From JAJFUE01 sp041687335 (GTDB lineage Bacteria > Sumerlaeota > Sumerlaeia > MVZB01), in assembly GCA_041687335.1 (NCBI GenBank), contig JAWLCE010000005.1:85833-149832 (forward strand): a stretch of DNA of 64,000 bases. Reading direction: 5' to 3'. The position numbers and the translations under genes were made by a program. Positions 43,849 to 52,191 of this stretch are shown piece by piece; position 1 is the stretch's first letter; each line of letters begins with the position of its first letter. The notes beneath the pieces are model-generated. The model worked only from the letters and a program-made list of their open reading frames with translations, did no database searches and was not told the origin of the DNA.

Positions 43849-45147
43849 CTAGATCAGCTCGGTGATGCCGGGCTGGGCCGGGGGCGGCAGTTCATAGGAG
43901 CCCTGATCGAGACTCGCGGGGCCCAGCCGCAGCTTGGATTCGTTGAGTGCCCAGCCGCGGCTGATCGCCCGGCCGGTGTAGGCGCTCATGCGACCCATGA
44001 TCGCGGTCAGCGTGGTCTGGGCGATGCGGTGGGCGTCGTTGAGCGGCTCGTCGCGGCGGATCGCCTGCTCGAGCGCCTGGAACTGCGCGTGCATCGGGTC
44101 GTTGAGCTGGCCGTCGAATTCCCAGGGATTCTCGCCCTCGATGCGGAAGCGGCCGAAATCGAAGAAGGCCGTGCCGCGCGTGCCCACCAGCCGGATGTCC
44201 ATCCGGCTGCTGATGCCGTCGATCTGCGCTCCGTGGTATTGGATGCGGGCATCGTTGGCATAGCCGTATTCCACGCTCATGTGGTCGAAGACGTTGCCGA
44301 ACAGCTCGCCGGTGCGGCTCTGGCGGCCGCCGGTGCCGAAGCTGCGCTCGGCGTTGGCGTTCATGGCCCAATCCATCAGGTCCAGGTTGTGGATCGACTG
44401 CTCGACGATGAAGTCGCCGGCCAGCCAGTTGATGAACAGCCAGCGCCGGATCTGCCACTCGATGTCGCTGGAGCCCGGCTCGCGCTGTTGCAGGCCCCAG
44501 TTGGTCAGGCCGCTCGAGATGCGGATGACCGTGCCGCTTTTGATCTCGCCGATGGCGCCCTCGTGCAGGCGGGCCATGCCCTCGACCAGGTGGGTGATCC
44601 GCCGCATCTGGGTGCCGACGAGGACCTTGATGTTGCGGCTGTCGGCGAGCTGGGCGGTCTCGAGGACCGAGCGCAGCCCGACGGGGTCGACGGCGAGCGG
44701 TTTTTCGAGGAAGACGTGGCGGCCGGCCTCGACGGCGGCGCGGAACTCGGTGGGGCGGAAATAGGGCGGCGTGGTGAAGACGACGGCGTCGATGTCGCTG
44801 GCGAGCACCTCGCCATACGACTGCATGCCGATGAAGCGCCGCGCGGACGGGACGTCGACCTGGCTGGCGAAGCGGCCGCTGAGGTCCGCAAACGCGTCAT
44901 CGAGCCGATCCTGAAACAGGTCACCCATCGCCGTCAGCCGCGCGCCGGGCAGCGCCTCGAGCAGCTTGCCGACATCGTGCTTGCCGCGGCCGCCGCAGCC
45001 GACCACCCCGATGCGCAGGGCAGCCCCGGGCTGGGATGGGGCGCCGAAAACCGCCGGCGCGCCGATGGCCGCCGCCGTCAGCCCCGCCGCTCCGCGCATG
45101 AACGCGCGCCGGCTCAGGCGAGGGTCGATCTCATGGTCATGATTCAT
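43849..45147 (-). CDS. Tat-exported Gfo/Idh/MocA dehydrogenase
   Basis: A 432-residue NAD(P)-dependent oxidoreductase with a Tat signal, LSRRAFMRGAAGLTAAAIGAP. The Rossmann motif LRIGVVGCGGRGKHDVG follows at about 44-60, and DAVVFTTPPYFRPTEFRAAVEAGRHVFLEKPLAVDP supplies the catalytic EKP. The substrate-binding half has WLAGDFIVEQSIHNLDLMDWAMNA, whose DxxxEQxxHxxD pattern is typical of the scyllo-inositol/glycosyl-type members of planctomycetes. It lies upstream of the TIM-barrel gene, 91 bases away, and may be co-transcribed. Substrate unknown. Confidence 0.9.
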   Translation of the reverse strand: MNHDHEIDPRLSRRAFMRGAAGLTAAAIGAPAVFGAPSQPGAALRIGVVGCGGRGKHDVGKLLEALPGARLTAMGDLFQDRLDDAFADLSGRFASQVDVPSARRFIGMQSYGEVLASDIDAVVFTTPPYFRPTEFRAAVEAGRHVFLEKPLAVDPVGLRSVLETAQLADSRNIKVLVGTQMRRITHLVEGMARLHEGAIGEIKSGTVIRISSGLTNWGLQQREPGSSDIEWQIRRWLFINWLAGDFIVEQSIHNLDLMDWAMNANAERSFGTGGRQSRTGELFGNVFDHMSVEYGYANDARIQYHGAQIDGISSRMDIRLVGTRGTAFFDFGRFRIEGENPWEFDGQLNDPMHAQFQALEQAIRRDEPLNDAHRIAQTTLTAIMGRMSAYTGRAISRGWALNESKLRLGPASLDQGSYELPPPAQPGITELI

Positions 45148-45601
45148 GCCGCCGCTCCTGTGTGAAAATGTTCCCGTAGCGGATTCACTCTACAGGTCAA
45201 GTCCAGGAATTTTCCACAATCATATCTGTCGGGCAGCAAGAAAAGCGGGGTCTTCGGCATCATCAGGGACTCCGGACAGGTGGGTCGGATCTTAAACCGG
45301 TAGGTGTTTGGCATGACGCATTGAGCATGGGCCTGAAGCTGGCTGGGGCGAAATAGCCCCGTAGGGGGCCAGTTAGCTCCGTTAGGAGCGACATGTTGTA
45401 GAAACGCGCATTTTTATCCCCAAAGCTCCTTTGGGAGCGACATGTGCAGCTTTCCCACAGTGTAAACCAAGTTTTATATTAACATCTTTGAAGGTCCCAC
45501 GACGGCACATGCCGCTCCATTAAACACATATGGCCCGGAGCGCTGACCTACCTTGCCCGGCACGAATTGTGGTGGCGGGCGCAGGAACCATTCCCGGCCG
45601 G
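45148..45601. other. Intergenic region with 22-bp palindromic units
   Basis: No gene seen. It contains two direct units of the 22-bp family (45375-45396 and 45424-45445) and a partial inverted one (45507-45518), arranged as at 10.7-10.9 kb. A degenerate GTGGGTCGGATC trace near 45280 may be a decayed GTAGGTCGG copy. Confidence 0.7.
45375..45518. repeat. Second array of 22-bp palindromic units
   Basis: AGCTCCGTTAGGAGCG-ACATGT, then AGCTCCTTTGGGAGCG-ACATGT (followed by GCAGCTT as at 10794), then an inverted ACATGCCGCTCC. The second unit carries compensating changes (CTTTG for CGTTA) that keep its hairpin. Confidence 0.8.
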
Positions 45602-46702
45602 TCAGAAGCGGATGCTCTTGGCCCGCCGCGTGAAGCGGTCGACCGCATCCATGCTGACTTGCGGGCGGCGCCGGTGGGCCTCGGGGATTTCGATGATTCC
45701 CTCATGGACCTCCAGCGGCGGATCGATGATGTCATCGACGAACCAGCGCCGGCTGGCGCAGATGTCGGTGGCGGGGCCGCAATTGGGGTGCATCGCCAGG
45801 TAGAGCCCGTGCAGCGCGCCCAGCCCCAGCTCGGGGGTGGTGCCGATGAAGGTTGGAATCCGATGCTTGGCGCAGCGGTCGACGATGCGCCGGGCCGCGA
45901 GCAGCCCGCCCAGGCGCTGGGGCTTGATGTTGACGATGCGGCAGGCGTCGGCCGCGAACGCCGCTTCCAGCCGCTGCCACTCGCGCGCTCCCTCGTCAAA
46001 GCTGATCGGCGTGCGCAGGCGCCGCTGCAAGGCCCGGTGGCCGTCGAAATTGTCGGGCGCCAGCGGCTGCTCGATCATCGCCAGTCCGAGCTGGTCGATC
46101 TGCTCAAAAATCTCTCCCTGCTCGTCGCCATAGGCGCCGTTGGCGTCGGCGGCCAGCACGTGGTCGGGGAATGTCTCCCGCGCCGCCCGCAGCGGCTCCA
46201 GGTCCCAGCCGGGCTCGATCATGACCTTCAGCCGCCGGTAACCATGCTTCATGTATTTGCGGCCGGCGCGGACCAGTTCCTCGATGTTGGGCTGGATGCC
46301 GACGGCGAGCGTGGCCTCGAGCGGGCGCGGCTCCAGCTCGAACCATTCAAGGAAGCCGCTGGCCTGCTCCTGGAGCGTCAGGTCCAATATGGCCGCCTCA
46401 AGGCCAGCCCAGCCGCTGGTTTGTTCGGGGTGGCGCGCAAAGCGATCGCCGACGAAGGTCGGCCGCATCGTGCGCTCGCGGATCAGTTCGGGGATGGCAT
46501 ATTGCTCGAGGAAATCCCAGATCGAGTCAGGGGTGATGGCCGGCTGGGCGCCGATCAGCGGCGAGGCCTCGCCCAGGCCGACCAGCTCCTCGCGCTCGAG
46601 AAGCACCAGGATCGCCTCCCGGCTGGCGATGCTGCCCGAGCTGAGCTGGAGCGGTTCGTTCATGGGTATATCCAAATGGAGCAGCGTGACCTGATTGGGC
46701 AT
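45602..46702 (-). CDS. o-Succinylbenzoate synthase / N-acylamino acid racemase-like enzyme
   Basis: Enolase-superfamily enzyme of 366 residues. Catalytic elements in order: KVMIEPGWD (catalytic Lys), LAADANGAYGDEQG (metal Asp), IEQPL (metal Glu), PISFDEGARE (metal Asp-Glu) and RIVNIKPQRLGG (second catalytic Lys). These match the MenC / N-acylamino acid racemase branch. True menC function would place it in menaquinone synthesis, but no other men gene is close, and many relatives are racemases or dipeptide epimerases. The ATG at 46702 is preferred as the family starts near a conserved VTLLHLDIPMNEPL. Divergent from the ETF-like operon. Confidence 0.85.
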   Translation of the reverse strand: MPNQVTLLHLDIPMNEPLQLSSGSIASREAILVLLEREELVGLGEASPLIGAQPAITPDSIWDFLEQYAIPELIRERTMRPTFVGDRFARHPEQTSGWAGLEAAILDLTLQEQASGFLEWFELEPRPLEATLAVGIQPNIEELVRAGRKYMKHGYRRLKVMIEPGWDLEPLRAARETFPDHVLAADANGAYGDEQGEIFEQIDQLGLAMIEQPLAPDNFDGHRALQRRLRTPISFDEGAREWQRLEAAFAADACRIVNIKPQRLGGLLAARRIVDRCAKHRIPTFIGTTPELGLGALHGLYLAMHPNCGPATDICASRRWFVDDIIDPPLEVHEGIIEIPEAHRRRPQVSMDAVDRFTRRAKSIRF

Positions 46703-46919
46703 CTTCGTCTCGCCTTCGCAAATTGATTTTTTTCATGACTGCCGGTATGGGAAACGTATAAAAAGTCTACCCCGAGCGCGGGAAATGGTCAACTGTGGCA
46801 GGGGCAAACTCTTGCCGGCGAGGCCGGCCGGCCATTTTCCGCTCGCAGGTGGGCCGGAGATTTGGATAATGCGGAGACGTATGTGCCCGGCGCCGAAGCC
46901 AGTGTGACAGGACTGACCC

Positions 46920-48797
46920 ATGAGCAGCGAGAACCAGACCCAAGAACCCGAGATTGATCGCCAGTCGATGGAGGTCGATATTGCCTGCGTCGGTTTTGGC
47001 CCCGCCATGGGCGGGTTCCTGTCGACGCTGTCGCGCGGCCTGACTGGTGAGGATGGCGCCGCCCCTCCCGAGAGCCGCGCCATCCCGGGCATGCCGGCGC
47101 AGGTGATCTGCTATGAGCGCGCCGATGACACCGGCTTTGGCGTCTCGGGCGTGGTGACGCGCGGGCGCGCGATCCGCGCCACTTTCCCTGATTTTGACCC
47201 GGCCCAGGTGCCGCTGAGCGCCCCGGTGCGTTCCGAGAAGGTGCTTTACCTGCTCGACCCCCACGGGGCAAGCCGCCGCCCGGCGCTGGTGCGGCTGGCC
47301 GACCGAATGCTCAAGCTGGCGGGGCCGTTGCTGCGCGTGCGCGACCAGGCCTTCGAGCTGCCCTACATTCCGCCCTTCCTGCAGAAGCACGGCGGCTTCG
47401 TAACCTCGCTCGGCCAGTTCAACCAGTGGGTCGGCGGGCAGCTGATGGGTTCGGGGGCGGTGCAGGTCTGGCCGTCGACGCCGGTGGCGCGCGCGCTGAC
47501 CGAGGACGGCCGCGTCGTCGGCGTGCGTCTGTGCGACCAGGGGGTCGACCGCGATGGCAACCCCGACATGGGCTTCATGCCCGGCATGGACATCAAGGCG
47601 GCGCTGACGGTGATCGGCGACGGGCCGGTCGGGCCGGTCGGGCGCCAGCTTGACGCCGAGCTGGGCCTGCCCGCGGGCAACCACCAGCGCGAGTGGGCCG
47701 TCGGCATGAAGATGGTCGTCGACCTGCCCGAGAGCTGCACGCTGGAGCCGGGCACGGTGATCCACACGCTGGGCTACCCCGAGCCCGAGATTTTTGGCTT
47801 CATGTATGTCTATCCCGATCGCGTCGCCTCGCTGGGGATCTTCGTGCCGAGCTGGTTCGACACGCCGATTCGGACCTCCTACAAGTATTTGCAGCACTGG
47901 ATGCGCCACCCCTGGCTCTGGAAGCACCTGGAGGGGGGGCGGTTGCGCTCGTGGGGCGCCAAGACCCTGCAGGAGGCCGGCCGGCGCGGCGAGCCGCATC
48001 TGGTCGGCGACGGCTTCGCCCGCATCGGCGAGGGGTCCGGGACCACCAACGTCTTGACCGGCTCGGGCGTCGACGAGGCCTGGGCCAGCGGCGCGCAACT
48101 GGGTGAGGCCACGCTCGAGCTGCTGCGGGCGGGCAAGGAGTTCACGAAGGCGAACCTGGAGGCGGCCTACGTCGCGCGCCGGCGCGCCAGTTGGGTCGAT
48201 GCGGAATCCAAGGTCGCCGAGCGCGCGCGCGACGGTTTCGGCCAGGGGTTCGTGCAGGGGATGATCGGCATGGCACTGTCGGGCCTGACGGGGGGGCGGC
48301 TCAACTGGCCGGGCACGCCGCGTCGGCCCCACGAGCGCATCCCAAGCGCCGAGGAGTATTACGCGGGCCGATTGTCGGCCGGCGAAATTGAATCGATCCG
48401 GGCCGATTGTCGTGCGCGCGGGGTCTCGATGCACGAGGCGCTGATGGAGCGCATGGGCTGGCCGGCGATCCAGTATGACGGCCAGTTGCTGGTCTCGCAC
48501 CAGGACGCGCTGCTGCTGGGCGGCAAGGTGCAGGCGCCCCCGGGCTATGCCGACCATGTGCGGTTCGTGTATCCCAAGCTGTGCGAGACGTGCGGGCCGC
48601 AGCTGTGCGTCGAGGTCTGTTCGGGCCAGGCGATCAGCGCCGCGCCGGGCGGCGGCCGGCCGCTGTTCGACCGCGAAAAGTGCGTCCATTGCGGGGCCTG
48701 CATCTGGAACTGCTCGCAGGCCAACCCCGACCAACCCGAGCAGGGCAACATCATGTTCCTCGCCGGCGCCGGCGGCCTCCACTCGGCCGAGAATTAA
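46920..48797 (+). CDS. ETF-quinone-oxidoreductase / FixCX-like flavoprotein with ferredoxin domain
   Basis: A 625-residue fusion. The FAD-binding domain starts DIACVGFGPAMGGFLSTLS (about 20-38) and continues with VIGDGPVGPVGRQ and IGEGSGTTNVLTGSGVDEAW, characteristic of ETF-QO/FixC. The C-terminus is a ferredoxin-like domain with two Cys groups, CETCGPQLCVEVC and CVHCGACIWNC, like FixX or the ETF-QO cluster domain. Such proteins pass electrons from ETF to quinone. It is first in an operon with etfB, etfA and sdhCAB, so it is the expected membrane-side acceptor or donor. The ribosome site is weak (AGGACTG). The cassette with GxxExxY separates it from etfB. Confidence 0.88.
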   Translation: MSSENQTQEPEIDRQSMEVDIACVGFGPAMGGFLSTLSRGLTGEDGAAPPESRAIPGMPAQVICYERADDTGFGVSGVVTRGRAIRATFPDFDPAQVPLSAPVRSEKVLYLLDPHGASRRPALVRLADRMLKLAGPLLRVRDQAFELPYIPPFLQKHGGFVTSLGQFNQWVGGQLMGSGAVQVWPSTPVARALTEDGRVVGVRLCDQGVDRDGNPDMGFMPGMDIKAALTVIGDGPVGPVGRQLDAELGLPAGNHQREWAVGMKMVVDLPESCTLEPGTVIHTLGYPEPEIFGFMYVYPDRVASLGIFVPSWFDTPIRTSYKYLQHWMRHPWLWKHLEGGRLRSWGAKTLQEAGRRGEPHLVGDGFARIGEGSGTTNVLTGSGVDEAWASGAQLGEATLELLRAGKEFTKANLEAAYVARRRASWVDAESKVAERARDGFGQGFVQGMIGMALSGLTGGRLNWPGTPRRPHERIPSAEEYYAGRLSAGEIESIRADCRARGVSMHEALMERMGWPAIQYDGQLLVSHQDALLLGGKVQAPPGYADHVRFVYPKLCETCGPQLCVEVCSGQAISAAPGGGRPLFDREKCVHCGACIWNCSQANPDQPEQGNIMFLAGAGGLHSAEN

Positions 48798-48807
48798 GGG
48801 AGCGGGA

Positions 48808-49266
48808 TCAGCCACGAATTGACACGAATTTTCACGAAATGAAGGACCGGGTCCGATGACAGACCTGAAATACGGGGATGAGTATTATCGGATCATCGGT
48901 GCCGGGATCAAGGTCTGGAACCACTTCAGGTTTGGCTTGCTCGAAAAGATCTACGCCAACAGCCTGATGATCGAATTGAGAAAACAGGGATTCAAGGTGA
49001 CCCGGCATGACACATTCACTGCTTGGTATGAAGGTGAAAACGTGGGGGATTTTCAGACCGACATCATCATCAATGGCCAGATACTGCTTGAGCTTAAGAC
49101 CGCCCGAGCGATCCATGATGAACATGTGGCCCAGATTCTGAATTACCTGAATCTGACAAAGCTGCCCCTGGGCATCCTGCTCAACTTTGGGCCCACTGGG
49201 CTTGAGCATCGGCGTTACGTAAGATGAACATATATTCGTGCAAAATTCGTGTCAATTCGTGGCTGA
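48808..49266 (+). mobile_element. GxxExxY cassette B with 25-bp terminal inverted repeats
   Basis: A 459-base unit. The left end (48808-48832) and right end (49242-49266) are perfect 25-bp inverted repeats: TCAGCCACGAATTGACACGA then ATTTT. A further CACGAA follows in each after a one-base shift. Each end is an array of a CACGAAT unit. It starts 10 bases after the flavoprotein stop codon and ends two bases before the AAGGAG ribosome site of etfB. It contains only the GxxExxY gene, in the direction of the operon. Confidence 0.8.
48856..49227 (+). CDS. GxxExxY protein (PD-(D/E)XK nuclease-like), cassette B
   Basis: A 123-residue GxxExxY family protein. The motif is GLLEKIY (about 27-33), in FRFGLLEKIYANSLMIEL. 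The nuclease-like core is VGDFQTDIIINGQILLELKTARAI with Asp and E-L-K, followed by HVAQILNYLNLTKLPLGILLNFG. The start MTDLKYGDEYYRIIGAGIKVWNHFR is right after the left inverted repeat. It is only distantly similar to the cassette A protein (same motifs, different surrounding residues), so the two are not a recent duplicate. G+C is lower than in neighbouring genes, compatible with acquisition. Confidence 0.9.
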   Translation: MTDLKYGDEYYRIIGAGIKVWNHFRFGLLEKIYANSLMIELRKQGFKVTRHDTFTAWYEGENVGDFQTDIIINGQILLELKTARAIHDEHVAQILNYLNLTKLPLGILLNFGPTGLEHRRYVR

Positions 49267-49282
49267 CAAGGAGCCTTTTCTG

Positions 49283-50092
49283 ATGACCCAACCGTTTCAC
49301 ATCGTTGTCTGCGGGTCGATTGTGCCTGATCCGCTGCAGACGCTCGAGCCTGTTTCGACCCCCGCCGGGCCGGGGCTCAAGAACGAGATGATGCTGCCGG
49401 CCGTGCTCGACCCGTGGGTCGCCCACGCGCTTTATGAGGCGGCCAACCTGGCCAAGCAGCTCGCCGGCAGCAAGGTCTGGCTGGTCAGCCTGGGGCCCAA
49501 GGCCAAGCTCCAGCAGGTCATGATGACCGTGGCGCAGAAGGTGCCCTTCGAGCTGGTGGCGGTCGACGCCCCGGCGGGGGGCTTCACCGAGGCCGCGGCG
49601 GTGGCCGAGGCATTGGCCGGCGCGATCGAGGGGATCGCCGGACTGGACCGCGCGCGGCTGCTGCTGTTCGGCGGCTGGCAGTCGGCCAGTCGCGCCGCCG
49701 GCGCCACGATGCAGATGCTTGGGGAGCGGCTTGGCATCGTCGAGCAGTTCCAGGGCGTCGATGAGCTCACGGTCGGCGAGGATGGCTCGCTGCGCGTGCT
49801 CGAGCGGATCGAGGGCGGCCGCCATCAGGTCTCGGTCTGCGACGGCCCGCCGGCGGTGCTGGGCTGGGCGACGGGCAACCTGCCCGAGCCGCCCAACAAC
49901 CCGCAGGTGGGGATGATGAACATGCGGGCGATCATGCCGGCGCTGCAGAAGGCCAAGCCGGCGGCCGTGGCGGCCGAGGGCGTTGCCTGGCTGAGCGTGC
50001 AACTGCCCCAGCAGCGTCGCGAGACCCGCGTGGTCAAGGACGCGCCGGTCGAGCAGATCGCCCAGGAAATCGTCGACTGGATCAAGAACTGA
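49283..50092 (+). CDS. etfB: Electron transfer flavoprotein beta subunit
   Basis: Beta subunit of a heterodimeric electron transfer flavoprotein, 269 residues. Recognisable parts are FHIVVCGSIVPDP at the start, the AMP/FAD-binding region KLQQVMMTVAQKVPFELVAVDAP, LLLFGGWQSASRAAGATMQMLGERLG, and the C-terminal NLPEPPNNPQVGMMNMRAIMPALQKAKP, equivalent to the family's N-x-P-R-x-P...I-M-x-A-x-K-K-P signature. It diverges from classic EtfB (LDPWVAHALYEAANL instead of NPFDExAxEEA), as does its partner. AAGGAG precedes the ATG. It is followed by etfA after 108 bases. Confidence 0.9.
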   Translation: MTQPFHIVVCGSIVPDPLQTLEPVSTPAGPGLKNEMMLPAVLDPWVAHALYEAANLAKQLAGSKVWLVSLGPKAKLQQVMMTVAQKVPFELVAVDAPAGGFTEAAAVAEALAGAIEGIAGLDRARLLLFGGWQSASRAAGATMQMLGERLGIVEQFQGVDELTVGEDGSLRVLERIEGGRHQVSVCDGPPAVLGWATGNLPEPPNNPQVGMMNMRAIMPALQKAKPAAVAAEGVAWLSVQLPQQRRETRVVKDAPVEQIAQEIVDWIKN

Positions 50093-50100
50093 GAGATTGA

Positions 50101-50160
50101 ATCGCCAAGCTCGCCAAGAGCACCAAAAGGCGCTGGATGGGCGAGACCTGCTTGGCGACC
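50101..50160. repeat. CGCCAAGC inverted repeat between etfB and etfA
   Basis: ATCGCCAAGCTCGCCAAG (50101-50118) and GCTTGGCGACC (50150-50160, inverse of GGTCGCCAAGC) flank about 30 bases with no ORF, just upstream of the GGAAGG ribosome site of etfA. The unit CGCCAAG also occurs in the 265-bp composite repeat. Confidence 0.6.
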
Positions 50161-50200
50161 CCGGCCTCGTGGCGTTGAAAAATCTGGAAGGAAATTCAAG

Positions 50201-51223
50201 ATGGAAAAGATACTCTGCCTGTTCTTCACCGAGGCCGATGGTTCGCTGCACAAGTCGGCGTTCGAGGCGATCGGCGGCGCGAAGGCGCTGGCGGCGGGGC
50301 TTGGCTCCAGCTTTGCCATCGGCATCGTCGGCGGGTCGATCGAGTCGGCCGCCGGTGCCGTGGCCGGCGCGGGCGCCGAAAAAGTGTATGGCGTGGCCGG
50401 GGCCGACTTCGCCCAGCCGCGCTACGCCAGCGATGCGGCGGCGGCCGAGGCGATTGCCCGCGCCGCCGGCGCCACGCTGATCCTGGCCCCTGCCACCAGC
50501 CGCGCCGCGCGGGTGATGGCGGGCGTGGCCCAGCGCCTGGGCGGCCGCGTCGATACCGGCGCCACGGGTCTCTCGGTCGCCGACGGCAAGCCGACCATCA
50601 CGCGCTGGTATTATCGCCAGCGGATCGAGACGACGCTGACGCGGGCGGAGCGGCCGTGGGTGGTGACGCTCGCCCCGGGCAGCATCGAGCCGTGGGCCGG
50701 CGCGCCGGCCGCGGCGACGGTCGAGCCGGTCGCCGTGGCGCTCCCCGCCGCGCGCACGCGCTTCGAGGGGATCCAGTCCCCGCCGGCCAGCGCCCAGACG
50801 ATCCGCCCCGACGCGGATTTGCTGTTTGTCGCCGGCGCCGGCTGGAGCAAGAACCAGTCGGACGGGCAGCCCCACGTCGAGGAAGCCGAGCAGATCATCC
50901 TCAAGTTCCTGGACCAGGCGAAGGCCTCGCTGGGTGGCACCAAGTCGCTGGTCGACATGAGCGGCGAGGGCCAGAAGGTCCTGACCTGCATGACGCACAT
51001 GAACCAGATCGGCCAGACGGGCAGCTCGCCGCGCCACAAGAAGGGGCTGGCGACCTGCTGCCATGGCGAAGAGCCGCATGTGGTCGGCTGGCGTTTCGTC
51101 GGCGAGCGGCGCGCGGTCAACCTGAACGCCAACTGCGGCTGGGCCCACGGCAAGGCCGATGTGCTCTACGTCGCCGATGCCTTCGCCGTGATGCGCAAGG
51201 TCGAGGAACTGCTGGAAAAGTGA
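50201..51223 (+). CDS. etfA: Electron transfer flavoprotein alpha subunit (divergent FAD domain)
   Basis: Alpha subunit, 340 residues. The N-terminal domain (residues 1-160) includes ILAPATSRAARVMAGVAQRLGG. The C-terminal FAD domain has ADLLFVAGAGWSK and the FAD contact IGQTGSSPRHKKGL. The usual LYxAxGISGAxQH segment that follows is absent. In its place is ATCCHGEEPHVVGWRF, and the end reads AVNLNANCGWAHGKADVLYVADAFAVM instead of the common ADYGIVGDLxxxxP. FAD binding geometry may therefore differ. GGAAGG is the ribosome site. It sits between etfB and sdhC. Confidence 0.88.
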   Translation: MEKILCLFFTEADGSLHKSAFEAIGGAKALAAGLGSSFAIGIVGGSIESAAGAVAGAGAEKVYGVAGADFAQPRYASDAAAAEAIARAAGATLILAPATSRAARVMAGVAQRLGGRVDTGATGLSVADGKPTITRWYYRQRIETTLTRAERPWVVTLAPGSIEPWAGAPAAATVEPVAVALPAARTRFEGIQSPPASAQTIRPDADLLFVAGAGWSKNQSDGQPHVEEAEQIILKFLDQAKASLGGTKSLVDMSGEGQKVLTCMTHMNQIGQTGSSPRHKKGLATCCHGEEPHVVGWRFVGERRAVNLNANCGWAHGKADVLYVADAFAVMRKVEELLEK

Positions 51224-51481
51224 CGCCGGTGGCGCGGGCGGGGGGCGGAGCCGGGAGCACCGGTGCGCGCCCCTCGCCGGCCACGTCGGCTGGCTGCCCA
51301 GGGCGGGGGAGCTCGTGAAATTTTGCACGAATTCAGGACGGACCGGTCTTGAATTTCGCCGCCGGGGGCGCTATGATATGGCTGCCTTTTGACCGCGTGG
51401 CCGGCGCGGCACCCGTCGATCAGGGACGACCGCCTGGCTGACCGCTTTGCAAACCTAATCCCGTTGATCGAGGGACGCGAG

Positions 51482-52156
51482 ATGGCCAAACCTTACATTT
51501 ATGCCTGGTCCACGCTCGGCAAGAAGATCTTTGCCGCGCTTTCGGGGCTGGTGCTGGTGAGCTTCCTCATCAGCCACCTGCTGGGCAACCTGCTGCTTTT
51601 CCACCCCGATCCCCAGAAATACAACGAATATTCCCACACGCTGATCAGCCTGGGCTGGATTCTGATCGCCGTCGAACTGGTGCTGTTGTCCTTTTTCGGG
51701 CTCCACATCCTGACGGGGGTCTGGGTGACGCTGAATAACCGCGCGGCCCGTTCGGTCAAGTATGAGGTCGAGAATTACGCCGGCTCGCCCAGCCGCAAGA
51801 CGATCTCCTCGCGGACGATGATCTGGTCGGGCCTGGTGCTGCTGGTCTTCGTGATCGTCCACCTGGTCAACTTCAAGTATGGCAGCATCCCCCAGACCGA
51901 GGACGGCATGCATGACTTCCACGGGATGGTGATGCGCTTCTTCAAGAATCCGCTCAACGTGGTCGGCTACGTGGCGGCGATGAGCTTCATTTTCTGGCAC
52001 ATGCGCCACGGCTTCTGGAGCGCGTTCCAGTCGCTGGGGGTCAACAGCCCGCTCTACAGCAAGTGGCTCTACCGGGCGGGGCTGGTGCTGGCCATCGCGC
52101 TGGTGGCGGGCTACCTTGCCATTCCGATTTACATTTTCATCTTCGTCAGCATCTGA
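51482..52156 (+). CDS. sdhC: Succinate dehydrogenase cytochrome b subunit
   Basis: Membrane cytochrome b subunit of complex II, 224 residues with five helices. The first reads AALSGLVLVSFLISHLLGNLLLF (heme His in SHLLGN), the second LISLGWILIAVELVLLSFFGLHI (His), the third MIWSGLVLLVFVIVHLVNF (His) and the fourth VVGYVAAMSFIFWHMRHGFWSAFQ (His). The pattern of four heme histidines is that of the di-heme B. subtilis-type SdhC. The start MAKPYIYAW lies after GAGGGACG; an ORF start 31 codons upstream is not supported. Its stop is followed after a short gap by sdhA. Confidence 0.93.
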   Translation: MAKPYIYAWSTLGKKIFAALSGLVLVSFLISHLLGNLLLFHPDPQKYNEYSHTLISLGWILIAVELVLLSFFGLHILTGVWVTLNNRAARSVKYEVENYAGSPSRKTISSRTMIWSGLVLLVFVIVHLVNFKYGSIPQTEDGMHDFHGMVMRFFKNPLNVVGYVAAMSFIFWHMRHGFWSAFQSLGVNSPLYSKWLYRAGLVLAIALVAGYLAIPIYIFIFVSI

Positions 52157-52191
52157 TGCCGTTGGAGCCACCCAGGGAGGACCTGCCGGCC

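Noticed and set aside
49181..51328. Minus-strand ORF of 715 codons across etfB and etfA
   Set aside because: Crosses two real genes and their gap; the opposite frames encode recognisable ETF subunits.
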